DNA of 64,000 nucleotides from Prosthecobacter debontii (lineage in GTDB: Bacteria; Verrucomicrobiota; Verrucomicrobiia; Verrucomicrobiales; Verrucomicrobiaceae), in NCBI RefSeq assembly GCF_900167535.1, contig NZ_FUYE01000001.1, forward strand, positions 434,001 to 498,000, read 5' to 3'. This document shows, in pieces, positions 45,256 to 53,291 of this stretch; the stretch's first letter is position 1; every line of letters begins with the position of its first letter. The notes beneath the pieces are model-generated. The model saw nothing but the letters and a program-made list of their open reading frames with translations, was not told the DNA's origin and searched no databases. The position numbers and the translations under genes were made by a program.

Positions 45256-47335
45256 TGTCCATGAGATGCGGGGCCACCTCCGGTTGGTAAGCTGGCGGGC
45301 AGGACTGGCCTCAGTCGTGTTACTGACAGGGGGGGGGCTGTTCGGTGCGGACGATCTCTCGGGGCCTCATGTCATCGAAGAAGCCGGCGTTTCCGTTCAG
45401 GTGGTCGGGGGAGACGGCATGGACTGGTCAGACGTGGGTTCAATGCTGAAAGATCAGCTCACACTGTCGGGCAATACGCAACCCTCGGAGCCTCTTGCGG
45501 ATGATCTGGCCTTCTTCACTCGGCAACTGTATATCCGCGAGGGTTGGCCAGAGGCCGAGGTGGCTTGGGAGATCAAGGGCGGGGTCATTTTACTCACCAT
45601 CCGTTCCGCTCAGCAGGTGCGCGTGGGCGAGATCACATGGCGGGGAGACATCCTGGTACCTGAGGATGAACTGCGGCGTTTCCTGCTCCGCGCCAGCCTG
45701 GAACGTGATGGCGCGGATAAAAACAATCCCGTCTGGGTTCAGCGCGAGATCGAGGCCGGGGTGGGCCTCGTGCAGCGTCGCTACCGGGCTGAGGGTTATC
45801 TTCAGGCCGAGGTCTTGCTGCAACCCGCAGCAGAGCCCCACGAGAACGGCCTGCGAGACATCACCGTGGAGATCAAGGCGGGGCCTCATTTCACCTTTGG
45901 CACCGTGGCTTTCACGGGAGCACCGCCGGAGTTGGAGCATCTCATGCAGGAGCAGATCGCTCAGACGCCGGGAGTGCCCTTCAATGAAGCGCGCATGCAG
46001 CAGATCGAAGGCAAGTTAACCAGCATGGCCAAAGAACGCGGTTGGCTGCTGGCCACCACCTCCTCCAGCTACACGCTCGGCCAAGCAGGTGGCACCGTGG
46101 ATGTCCAACTGACGATGGAAGCCGGGGAGCGGGTCCTGATCGCCCGGCTGAGTCCGCATGAGAACTTCAGTCGGGGTTCCACCCGCGTGCTGCGAGCAGG
46201 TTTTAAAAAGGCGGTCGGCAAATATTACTCGGCAGAGGACCTGGATGTGATGTTCAAGCGTGCCTTGGATACGGGAATGTTTGCGCGCTTGGATGTGGAG
46301 CCTCAGCTCCAGGCCGGCATCTCTCCTCCAGTCGCCGAGCTGCGCATGACCGGGGAGGAGACGAAACCGCAAACGCTGGGGTTTGAGCTGGGTTATGATA
46401 CCTTTCTGGGTGCTCAAGCCGGGGTAAACTACCGCAATACTAACTTTCGCGACACGGGGAACACCCTGGCGGCGGAGCTGAACTACAGCCTCGCGGGTCC
46501 GCTGGGATCGGTGGCCTTGACCGATCCGGCGATTTTTAACAGCGGCTTTTCCTCCACCCTTCGCTTGGCCTTGGAGAACTTCAGCCTCTTCGAGTATTCC
46601 CGGTATGGTAGCAGCCTGAATCTCCAGCTCACTCGTCAGGTGACCAAGGCTTTTTCATACAGTTTGTTTGCCGGTTTTTCCGTCAATACGGTGTCCACGG
46701 ACGTGCTCACCGATGCCGAGTTAGGCCCTAGCAATTACGCTCTGGGAACCATTGGTGGCAGTGTGATGCTGGACTTCCGGGACAGCCCCGTGCTGCCGCG
46801 CAAAGGCTGGTTTCTCAGCGGTCGCCTGGAGTCCACGGCCGGAGGCGATGTGACCTACATGCGCACCGATCTGCGGGGAGCCTTCTATGTGCCCATCACG
46901 AAGAAGTTCCGTTTCGCCGCTGGGGGAGGATTGCTGAGCATTCAGGGCAGCCCCGTGGAGGATCTGCCCATTGATTCCCGAGTGTTCAATGGCGGCCCCA
47001 ATACCGTGCGGTCTTTTGCCGAGCGTGAGTTAGGCCCGATGACGACCGGCGGCACGCCGCTCGGGGGAACCGCTGCGGTCTTTGGCAGCGCGGAGTTCAG
47101 CTATGAGATTTACCCCAACCTGGAGATCGCGCTCTTCGGAGATGTTGGCAGTCTTTCAGGGGCGAATAACGGAACCCCTTTCGACTATTCCTCCGACTTC
47201 CGCACCGCCATTGGGGCTGGTTTGCGCTACAAGCTGCCCTTTGGCCCCATCCGCATTGATTACGGTCACAACATGAATCAGCGTCCAGGGGAGGGCAGCG
47301 GCATGCTGCACGTGACGGTCGGGTTTGCGTTTTAA
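45245..47335 (+). CDS. Omp85-family outer-membrane protein (BamA/TamA-like)
   Basis: 696 residues from ATG 45245 (or 689 from ATG 45266). A signal peptide (LASVVLLTGGGLFGA) precedes POTRA-like units (VRVGEITWRGDILVPEDELR, FTFGTVAFTGAPPELEHLMQ and ERVLIARLSPHENFSRGSTR). The 16-strand barrel begins near TLGFELGYDTFLGAQAGVNY, has the Omp85 motif in FRDSPVLPRKGWFLSGRLES and VFNGGPNTVRSFAERELGP, and ends GSGMLHVTVGFAF. It inserts or transports outer-membrane proteins. Its start overlaps the ABC ATPase by 11 bases, an unusual operon partner. Confidence 0.92.
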   Translation: MGNDVHEMRGHLRLVSWRAGLASVVLLTGGGLFGADDLSGPHVIEEAGVSVQVVGGDGMDWSDVGSMLKDQLTLSGNTQPSEPLADDLAFFTRQLYIREGWPEAEVAWEIKGGVILLTIRSAQQVRVGEITWRGDILVPEDELRRFLLRASLERDGADKNNPVWVQREIEAGVGLVQRRYRAEGYLQAEVLLQPAAEPHENGLRDITVEIKAGPHFTFGTVAFTGAPPELEHLMQEQIAQTPGVPFNEARMQQIEGKLTSMAKERGWLLATTSSSYTLGQAGGTVDVQLTMEAGERVLIARLSPHENFSRGSTRVLRAGFKKAVGKYYSAEDLDVMFKRALDTGMFARLDVEPQLQAGISPPVAELRMTGEETKPQTLGFELGYDTFLGAQAGVNYRNTNFRDTGNTLAAELNYSLAGPLGSVALTDPAIFNSGFSSTLRLALENFSLFEYSRYGSSLNLQLTRQVTKAFSYSLFAGFSVNTVSTDVLTDAELGPSNYALGTIGGSVMLDFRDSPVLPRKGWFLSGRLESTAGGDVTYMRTDLRGAFYVPITKKFRFAAGGGLLSIQGSPVEDLPIDSRVFNGGPNTVRSFAERELGPMTTGGTPLGGTAAVFGSAEFSYEIYPNLEIALFGDVGSLSGANNGTPFDYSSDFRTAIGAGLRYKLPFGPIRIDYGHNMNQRPGEGSGMLHVTVGFAF

Positions 47336-47352
47336 AGGTGGCTCTTCCACCT
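47336..47352. terminator. Short hairpin between convergent genes
   Basis: AGGTGG and CCACCT pair around a 5-base loop (CTCTT) between the stops of the Omp85 and TerC genes, which are within 20 bases of each other. It has no clear T-run on either strand, so it is only a possible bidirectional terminator. Confidence 0.3.
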
Positions 47353-48227
47353 CAGGCGGCGGGCGACTCTTTCTTTTTAAACAGAGCGATCAGCAGGGTG
47401 AAGGGCAGCAGAATGATCTTCAGGATCAGGCCCACGACGATGGCGACCAGCTTCATGGGCACCCGCAGGGCGGTGAAGAGGGGCTTGAGGGCCACCTGCA
47501 CGGACGGCACCTTGGCGTAGAGGATGGAGACGGCCAGGATGATGATGATGCCGATGAATTTGCGCTCCGCACCCACATGCACCGGGCCTGGGAAGATCTG
47601 GAAGCCGCTGTGAGGATCGCTGAGCAATTCATACACGAGGATGCCTCCGACGTAACCGATGAGCACAAAGGCGGTATCGGCAAGGATGGGGAATTTCTCC
47701 AGCAGCTTGATGCAAGCCCCCGCCACGAAACGCAGGGCCAAGATGCCGATGAAGACGCCCGTGCAGACGACCCAGAGCTTAGGACTCATGGCCACGGCGG
47801 CCACGACGTTATCCACGCTGAGGCTGAGGTCCATGATCTCGATGCCGATCACGGTGGCCCAGAAACCCCGCTGATTTGCGCTGTCCGCTTCGCCATCGTT
47901 ATCTTCATCCCCGGCACCGGTGAAGTGCTCGCTCATCAAGTAAACGAGATAGGCGGCTCCACAGATCTTCAGCCACGGGTTCTCGATGATCCAGGCCGCG
48001 AAGGCGAGGCAGAGCCCGCGGAAGACATAGGCGCCGATGATGCCCAGTTTCAGCGCCAGATATTTCTGCCGCTCCGGCAGATGGTTGGCCATGGCAGCGA
48101 TGGCCAGGGCGTTATCCACGCTCAAAAGCCCTTCGATCACGATCAGGGAGATGATGATGGGCACAGCATCGATCAGTTCCGCTGAGGTGGGGAAAAAGGC
48201 GAGGAGAGCGTCGGCGACCAGAAACAT
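47352..48227 (-). CDS. TerC-family integral membrane protein
   Basis: 291 residues, about 7-8 membrane segments. VIEGLLSVDNALAIAAMANH and MDLSLSVDNVVAAVAMSPK are the paired EGLLSxDNxxxxA motifs of TerC. The family includes manganese exporters (MeeF/MeeY in Bacillus, YceF/YkoY) that load metalloenzymes during secretion, as well as tellurium-resistance proteins. An acidic loop (GDEDNDGEADSANQ) lies between the halves. No ter genes are nearby, so metal efflux is the more likely role. It is convergent with the Omp85 gene. Confidence 0.92.
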   Translation of the reverse strand: MFLVADALLAFFPTSAELIDAVPIIISLIVIEGLLSVDNALAIAAMANHLPERQKYLALKLGIIGAYVFRGLCLAFAAWIIENPWLKICGAAYLVYLMSEHFTGAGDEDNDGEADSANQRGFWATVIGIEIMDLSLSVDNVVAAVAMSPKLWVVCTGVFIGILALRFVAGACIKLLEKFPILADTAFVLIGYVGGILVYELLSDPHSGFQIFPGPVHVGAERKFIGIIIILAVSILYAKVPSVQVALKPLFTALRVPMKLVAIVVGLILKIILLPFTLLIALFKKKESPAA

Positions 48228-48355
48228 GGATAAATCAGAAGGGCGTTACCTACATGGCGGCGCGGGGATGCCAAATGCCTTTTTTCGGGCGGACTGGATT
48301 TTCACAGGTTGAAGCTGGCTCTGGCGGACGGCGTTTTTCCGGGCATGGTCAGAGC

Positions 48356-49330
48356 ATGCGTTGGATGATCCTTTTTCTCTTGGCCGCCCTGGTGAACCCC
48401 GGGTTTGCCCAAGACACCGGCCCTGCTGCCGATAGCCACGGCGTGCCGACCGACCTGAATACCATCCTGCAGCTTCAGATCTTCTTAGACCGTCACATGT
48501 TCGGCCCCGGGAAGCTGGATGGAGCGGTGGGAGAGTTCACCTACAAGGCGGTGGTGAACTACAACTTCGCCCACGGCAACCGGGACCTCTATGATTGGCA
48601 GCCAGTGCTGACGGCGGCGGCGCAGGAGGTGCCGGTGGTGTATGCCGCCTTTAAGATCAGGACCGATTTGGAGAAATTTGTGAATCCCCAACTCCCTGAA
48701 AAACCCGAGGATCAGGTGAGCCATCCCTACATGGCCTATCGCAGTTGGGCCGAGCTCGTCGCAGAGCGTTTCCACACGGACGAGACTTTCCTCGCGAAGT
48801 GCAACCCTAACCTCAAGCTCACCGCCCTGAAGCCCGGTGATGTGGTGATGGTGCCAAATGTGCGCTCCTTCCGGATCGAGGAAGTCAAAGCCATGCAGAG
48901 CTTTCCCAAGGACGCCACCTTGAGCCTCAATACCATCGTCGTGGATACCACCGAGCGCATCGCCGCCGTCTATGATCCTGGTGAGCGGCTGCTGGCGGCC
49001 TTTCCCATCACGCCCGGTAAACCGGAATTCATCCCCGTGGGCACCTGGAGTGTGAAGACCATCATGACCACCCCGAGCTTCCGTTATGACAAACAATTCC
49101 TCGAAGAAGGCGTGCGGGGCAAAGAAGCCTATCAACTGCCCCCCGGACCCAACAGCCCCGTGGGCATCATCTGGTGCGGCTTGAGCAAATCCGGCATCGG
49201 TCTGCACGGCACCGCGCTGCCGCGCACGATCGGCCGCAGCCGCAGTGCAGGGTGTGTGCGCTTGGCCAACTGGGATGCCATCCGCCTCCCTCAGTTGGTG
49301 CGGCCCAGTTCACCGGTTATTGTCCGGTGA
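48356..49330 (+). CDS. L,D-transpeptidase with LysM-like domain
   Basis: 324 residues from ATG 48356 (frame open to 48254). A signal peptide (MILFLLAALVNPGFA) precedes a peptidoglycan-binding-like region (LQLQIFLDRHMFGPGKLDGA), a LysM-like domain (WAELVAERFHTDETFLAKCN, then LKPGDVVMVPNV) and a YkuD catalytic domain. The active site is GIGLHGTALPRTIGRSRSAG with the following CVRLAN (H and SxGCxR). It forms 3-3 cross-links or attaches proteins to peptidoglycan. Confidence 0.93.
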   Translation: MRWMILFLLAALVNPGFAQDTGPAADSHGVPTDLNTILQLQIFLDRHMFGPGKLDGAVGEFTYKAVVNYNFAHGNRDLYDWQPVLTAAAQEVPVVYAAFKIRTDLEKFVNPQLPEKPEDQVSHPYMAYRSWAELVAERFHTDETFLAKCNPNLKLTALKPGDVVMVPNVRSFRIEEVKAMQSFPKDATLSLNTIVVDTTERIAAVYDPGERLLAAFPITPGKPEFIPVGTWSVKTIMTTPSFRYDKQFLEEGVRGKEAYQLPPGPNSPVGIIWCGLSKSGIGLHGTALPRTIGRSRSAGCVRLANWDAIRLPQLVRPSSPVIVR

Positions 49331-49345
49331 TGGCCTCACAGCTTG

Positions 49346-50068
49346 TTAATCCGCACGCTTTTGCGCAAACATCCACTCCCAGAGCTCAGGGTTGTCATAG
49401 GTCTGGGTCCAGGAGTCGTGACCGACACCGGGATAGATGGTGAGCTTGGCGGAGCTGCCCGCTTTTTTGAGGGCGTCATGCATCTTGATGGAGAAATCCA
49501 CCGGCACCGCTTTATCCGCATCGCCGTGGAAGATCCAGCAGGGCAGGTCCTTGATCCGCTCCGCCATGACGAAGCCGACCCCGGCTCCACCGCAGATGGG
49601 GGCGATGGCGGCAAAGGTATCGGGATACGCAAGAGCGGTGTTCCAGGTGCCAAATCCACCCATGCTGATGCCGGTCAAGTAGAGGCGGCTTATATCCACG
49701 CGGTGGGTCTTGATGATCTCATCGACCAGACCTTTGACCCCATGTTCATTCCAGATGCTCTTCAGCGGCACCTGCGGGCAGACCACGATGGCCTCGAACT
49801 TCTTCCCGGCGGCGATCAGCTTTGGTGGACCGTGTTTCTTCAGCAGTTCCAGATCATCCCCACGCTCACCGGCACCGTGGAGGAAGACCAGCAGCGGCCA
49901 TTTCTTCGCTGAATCGGCCTCATAGCCGTCTGGCAGAGAGAGCAGGTATCTGTAACCCACCTTCAGTTCAACAATGCCTTCATAGCTCTGCGTGGTGAGG
50001 TCTGCGGCAGGAAGGCTGGAGGCGGTCATGAGGGTAGCCACGGCGAGGGCGAAAAACGAGCGGGTCAT
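49346..50068 (-). CDS. Secreted alpha/beta-hydrolase (esterase/prolyl oligopeptidase-like)
   Basis: 240 residues with a signal peptide (FFALAVATLMTASSLPA). HGAGERGDDLELL is an oxyanion-hole region, TGISMGGFGTWNTAL holds the nucleophile Ser, DADKAVPVDFSIKM the Asp, and GVGHDSWTQTYDN the His, a complete triad. The pattern of a secreted phospholipase/carboxylesterase with N-terminal PLLVFLHGAGERG is common in Verrucomicrobia and Planctomycetes; relatives often deacylate plant polysaccharides. The substrate is unknown. It is convergent with the L,D-transpeptidase with 15 bases between. Confidence 0.88.
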   Translation of the reverse strand: MTRSFFALAVATLMTASSLPAADLTTQSYEGIVELKVGYRYLLSLPDGYEADSAKKWPLLVFLHGAGERGDDLELLKKHGPPKLIAAGKKFEAIVVCPQVPLKSIWNEHGVKGLVDEIIKTHRVDISRLYLTGISMGGFGTWNTALAYPDTFAAIAPICGGAGVGFVMAERIKDLPCWIFHGDADKAVPVDFSIKMHDALKKAGSSAKLTIYPGVGHDSWTQTYDNPELWEWMFAQKRAD

Positions 50069-50254
50069 GGATGCTATGAACGCTGAATCGAGGCCTGTTT
50101 TCCAACGGATTGTCGGATTCCTGGCGACACTCGCGTCGCCGTGAAACTCTGTTTGGAACCCGTTAGACTATCCAACCCACTCGATATTGGAACATCGAGC
50201 TACCTGCCTATCGATCGCAATCTGAGGTCGCCGAAGTCAGGGAAGGTATTGAGG

Positions 50255-50300
50255 AAAGTTGCCAAGTTGCCGTAGCTAAGGTGGGCAACTTGGCAACTTT
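50255..50300 (+). repeat. Long palindrome, copy 1
   Basis: AAAGTTGCCAAGTTGCC (50255-50271) and its exact complement GGCAACTTGGCAACTTT (50284-50300) with a 12-base loop. The loop side CCGTAGCTAAG matches the reversed loop of copy 2, so the two copies lie in opposite orientation. Confidence 0.9.
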
Positions 50301-50362
50301 TACCGAGTTAGATGGGAGTGTCTATTTTTTGACGAGCGATTGGTTAGAGTGATCTAAAGCTT

Positions 50363-50638
50363 CTAGGGTGTGTTTTAAAACTGGGGAGGAGCCGTTGAGT
50401 CAGAAAGAGGGGCAGGGCAAGGCGCGAGCGCAGTGCCTGTATCCTTTGCGATACTGGCCCAGCGAAGCAACGCCGCCATGGCTCTCTTTCTGACTCAACC
50501 CGGAGGGCCAATGAGGCATGGACCGAAGACCTGCGTTGAACACCTCGGAGCTATGTATCCATAGCCCCAGCGGCGTTCGCCTTGTTCTTCAGCCCCTGTT
50601 CATTGGCGGCTCTCTACCCAGTTTTAAACACGCCCTAG
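50363..50638. mobile_element. MITE-like element with terminal inverted repeats
   Basis: About 276 bases including flanks. Left end GGGTGTGTTTTAAAACTGGG and right end (reverse complement) GGGCGTGTTTAAAACTGGG are near-perfect inverted repeats, each flanked by CTAG/TA, consistent with a duplicated target. A second perfect 16-base inverted repeat (GTTGAGTCAGAAAGAG at 50394-50409, complement at 50484-50499) is nested inside, and GTATC/GATAC (50439-50454) lies between. No transposase is encoded, so it would depend on one elsewhere; an IS5-like parent is a guess from the CTAG target. Confidence 0.65.
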
Positions 50639-50713
50639 CGTATAATAATGCCATTTTGACACATATATTGGCTAAGCGTCGTCAATTCATCTGGCCTTGC
50701 GGACAGCTTCCAA

Positions 50714-50759
50714 AAAGTTGCCAAGTTGCCGTGCTTAGCTACGGCAACTTGGCAACTTT
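50714..50759 (-). repeat. Long palindrome, copy 2
   Basis: AAAGTTGCCAAGTTGCCGT (50714-50732) and its exact 19-base complement (50741-50759) with loop GCTTAGCT. It is in inverted orientation to copy 1, and both flank the MITE-like element. Long-stem palindromes of this kind suggest a dispersed repeat of REP or BIME type. Confidence 0.9.
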
Positions 50760-50874
50760 CTTGGTGGGCCTCTTTGTCCTCGCTGACTGTAGAGAGGGCT
50801 GATCAGTCTAAGCATGGGGCGGGTCAAAATCCACCATTCACCCACCCGATCCGCATTGCGGGAGAGAATCGGGG

Positions 50875-51543
50875 TCACGGATAGTCCGCCAGGAGGGTCT
50901 TCTCCTTCGGCACCCGCCACTCTTCCTTCAGTTCCAGCGGTTCATCGGCAATGCGCCAGCAGCCATAGGGCAGCTTGGCCCGCATGTAATAAGAGCCGCT
51001 ACCCTTTCCAATCAGGCTGCCTTCGATCACCTGTTGCTCATTCAAAATAACCGCGCGCCAGCGGGAGGCTTCGATGACGAATCCTTCGTTATCCCAACCG
51101 ACCTCAATCACTGGCACGAGAGAGCGATCCTGATGCTTTCCGGCAAAGGTGGCGATGCTCCATTCAGGCTGTTTGTAGGTACTGGCAAAGCGGATGCTGA
51201 GCAGCTTGTAGCCTCGCTGTTGGAGAGATTGTTTGACGAAGTCCAGCGGCACGGCCAACAGCGCAGCCAGCGCCCAGTAGTCGGCATCATGATCGTGCAA
51301 TCGGGTCAGGCAGCGCTCCGCCCAGGCCTTGCTTTCCTCGTCGTTCGAGCGCCACTCGGTCCAATACGGAGCGAGGCTGTTGGAAAGCAAACCGACCTCG
51401 TGCATGGCACCCGTCACATTGATGCGTGCATCCAGAGACGTGGTGTCAGTGAGCAGAGTATCGAACGCGCTCACCAGCACCCAATGCCCTTTTTCCAGGG
51501 CTTTTTTACGTGCGGCTTTGAGTTTGGAATCGGGGACGGGCAT
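50875..51543 (-). CDS. Hypothetical protein, 222 residues
   Basis: No family recognised. No signal peptide or membrane segment is seen. The N-terminus is Lys-rich (SKLKAARKKALEKGHW), followed by an alpha-helical middle (LTRLHDHDADYWALAALLAV) and a beta-rich C-terminal part (EGFVIEASRWRAVILNEQQV and RAKLPYGCWRIADEPLEL). Codon use looks like the neighbours. It follows the 51561 gene by 17 bases on the same strand, so the two are probably co-transcribed. Confidence 0.65.
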   Translation of the reverse strand: MPVPDSKLKAARKKALEKGHWVLVSAFDTLLTDTTSLDARINVTGAMHEVGLLSNSLAPYWTEWRSNDEESKAWAERCLTRLHDHDADYWALAALLAVPLDFVKQSLQQRGYKLLSIRFASTYKQPEWSIATFAGKHQDRSLVPVIEVGWDNEGFVIEASRWRAVILNEQQVIEGSLIGKGSGSYYMRAKLPYGCWRIADEPLELKEEWRVPKEKTLLADYP

Positions 51544-51560
51544 GGCAATCGCGGGTGAGG

Positions 51561-51932
51561 TTATTGGCGAGGATAAGGGCCGAGATGCTCATGGGCAATC
51601 AACCAATGGCCTTGTTTCTGGATGAGGATGGTCGTGCCACGCCCGCCTCCAGCGGCTTCTTCGCCCGCAATCTTCCCGCTCCAGCGGAATTCATAATGGC
51701 AGGCGGCCATCGTTTCTGTGACGGCCGTCCAGACGATGTGGTGCAGGCTGTAGTGCTCGTCCTGGATGAGAGCGAAGGTCTTTTCAAAGGCCGCCTTGGC
51801 CGCTGCGTGACCCACGAACGTGTTCTCGGTGAACATGAACACGGCGTCGTCTGTGACGCATGGGGCGATCTTTTCCCAGGCGTGCGTGTTGAGCTGATCA
51901 ACGTAGTTGGTTAGGGCTTCGGCGGGACTCAT
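51561..51932 (-). CDS. SnoaL/NTF2-like small protein
   Basis: 123 residues of the cone-shaped NTF2-like fold (SnoaL/DUF4440 type). ALTNYVDQLNTHAWEKIAPC is the first helix, CVTDDAVFMFTENTFVGHAA the early strands with a typical F-x-G-x-A-A helix start, and VWTAVTETMAACHYEFRWSG and TTILIQKQGHWLIAHEHLGP the later strands. Such proteins range from cyclases to ligand-binding proteins; no catalytic residue can be assigned here. Confidence 0.8.
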   Translation of the reverse strand: MSPAEALTNYVDQLNTHAWEKIAPCVTDDAVFMFTENTFVGHAAAKAAFEKTFALIQDEHYSLHHIVWTAVTETMAACHYEFRWSGKIAGEEAAGGGRGTTILIQKQGHWLIAHEHLGPYPRQ

Positions 51933-52006
51933 GGCTGCTAGGGCTGAGAACAGTCCGCCGCAGACTACGGAACCTCGGCTTTCAGCTCAATCTTCAAATG
52001 CGCAGA

Positions 52007-53188
52007 TCATCCTTCCACATCGGCCAGTGAGCCGACGTCGGCATGCTCGCGAAGATCTTCGAGGGCGGCGAGGATGAGGTCGCGGTCCATTTCGTGGACT
52101 TCGAGCTTTTGGCCGATCTTCGGCACGAGCGTGACGGTGAGCTCGCCGCCGAGATGCTCACGGAATTCTTCCAGGCCTTCGAGGATGGTGGGTTCACCCG
52201 TGCGGCCTTCGGCGAGGAGATCGGGGTGGAAGGTCTCGAAGCCGATCTTTTCAATGAGGCCCACGACACGGCGGGCGGTCGGAGCATCGAGGATGCCTTT
52301 TTTCACGGAGTAGATCAGATCCACGGCCATGCCGATGGCGACCGCTTCTCCATGAGTCACTTGGAAGTGGGTGATCTGCTCCAGCTTATGCGCGGCCCAG
52401 TGGCCAAAGTCGAGTGGGCGTGCACTGCCAAGCTCGAAGGGATCACCACCCGTGGCGATGTGCTCGACATGCAACTCAGCACTGCGCTGGACCACGCGCT
52501 CAAGTGCAGGCTGTTCCAAACGCGCGAGGGCATCGGCCATCTGCTCGATCTCTTCGAAAAAGGCGCGGTCACGGATGAGGGAGACCTTGATGGCCTCGAT
52601 AATGCCATTGCGGCGTTCCCGTTCCGGCAGAGTTTCCAGAAAGGCGTGGTCGTTCACCACGGCGAAGGGGACGGCAAAGCTGCCCACCCAGTTCTTTTTG
52701 CCGAAGTAATTGACGCCGTTTTTCACGCCGACTCCGCCATCGCCCTGACTGAGGGTGGTGGTGGGGAAGCGCACGTGGCGGATGCCGCGGTGGGCGGTGG
52801 CTGCGGCAAAGCAGACGAGATCGAGTGCGGCACCGCCGCCGATGACGAAGACGTAGCTATGGCGGTCGAGCCCGGCATCGTTGATCGCCTGCCAGCAGTG
52901 CTGGACGAGAGAGAAATCGTTTTTGCAGGGTTCACCGCCGGGTAGCACCACGGGATCACCGGCCAGATCCATCACCTCCGCGTGAGCGCGGGCGTAGGTG
53001 CGGATGTCGTTGAGCAGGCTCGGAGTGGCCGAGGCCACGTGGTCATCCACAAAGACCAGCACCCGGGGCACTTTGTGAGGATGATCCAGCAAAAGCAGGT
53101 CACAAATCGTAGTATTCGCAGCCGCGAAGACATCGCGCGTGAAAAGAATGCGATGAGCGTATTCGAGCCTGATTTTCTTCTCCAACAT
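52007..53188 (-). CDS. eboD: EboD-like 3-dehydroquinate synthase homologue
   Basis: 393 residues from ATG 53188 (GTG 53203 adds 5). It belongs to the AroB-like sugar-phosphate cyclase superfamily but matches the EboD branch: YAHRILFTRDVFAAANTT at the start, RHSYVFVIGGGAALDLVCFA and the following TAHRGIRHVRFPTT, GVGVKNGVNYFGKKN, then GIIEAIKVSLIRD. The next gene upstream is a UbiA-like EboC, the same pair as in the ebo cluster, where the products help export or placement of metabolites. AroB's normal shikimate job is unlikely. The product of ebo-type cyclases is not known. Confidence 0.85.
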   Translation of the reverse strand: MLEKKIRLEYAHRILFTRDVFAAANTTICDLLLLDHPHKVPRVLVFVDDHVASATPSLLNDIRTYARAHAEVMDLAGDPVVLPGGEPCKNDFSLVQHCWQAINDAGLDRHSYVFVIGGGAALDLVCFAAATAHRGIRHVRFPTTTLSQGDGGVGVKNGVNYFGKKNWVGSFAVPFAVVNDHAFLETLPERERRNGIIEAIKVSLIRDRAFFEEIEQMADALARLEQPALERVVQRSAELHVEHIATGGDPFELGSARPLDFGHWAAHKLEQITHFQVTHGEAVAIGMAVDLIYSVKKGILDAPTARRVVGLIEKIGFETFHPDLLAEGRTGEPTILEGLEEFREHLGGELTVTLVPKIGQKLEVHEMDRDLILAALEDLREHADVGSLADVEG

Positions 53189-53291
53189 GGCGGGGGTGGT
53201 CACGGAATCTTACGCCCGTGGAGGCGAAAGGGAAAGACAGAACGCCCAATATGAGTCAGTTCATGCACGCAGAAAACCAAGAAATCGTGGG

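Larger units (their letters stand above)
50069..50874. other. 806-base gene-free stretch with repeats
   Basis: It holds no convincing gene. A 94-codon frame at 50518-50802 runs through the inverted repeats and looks like chance. The stretch contains two copies of a long palindrome (50255-50300 and 50714-50759) and a MITE-like element (50363-50638), described separately. Bases 50069-50254 and 50760-50874 show no feature. Confidence 0.7.

Noticed and set aside
47325..48185. 286-codon open frame opposite the TerC gene
   Set aside because: TerC has its paired family motifs and membrane segments; the opposite frame is Asp/His/Gly-rich with no structure.
50518..50802. 94-codon frame in the repeat-rich gap
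   Set aside because: It runs through the right terminal repeat and a palindrome, has no domain, and has no ribosome site; a chance frame or remnant.
52043..52945. 300-codon open frame opposite eboD
   Set aside because: EboD motifs are strong on the minus strand; the plus frame shows no domain or signal.
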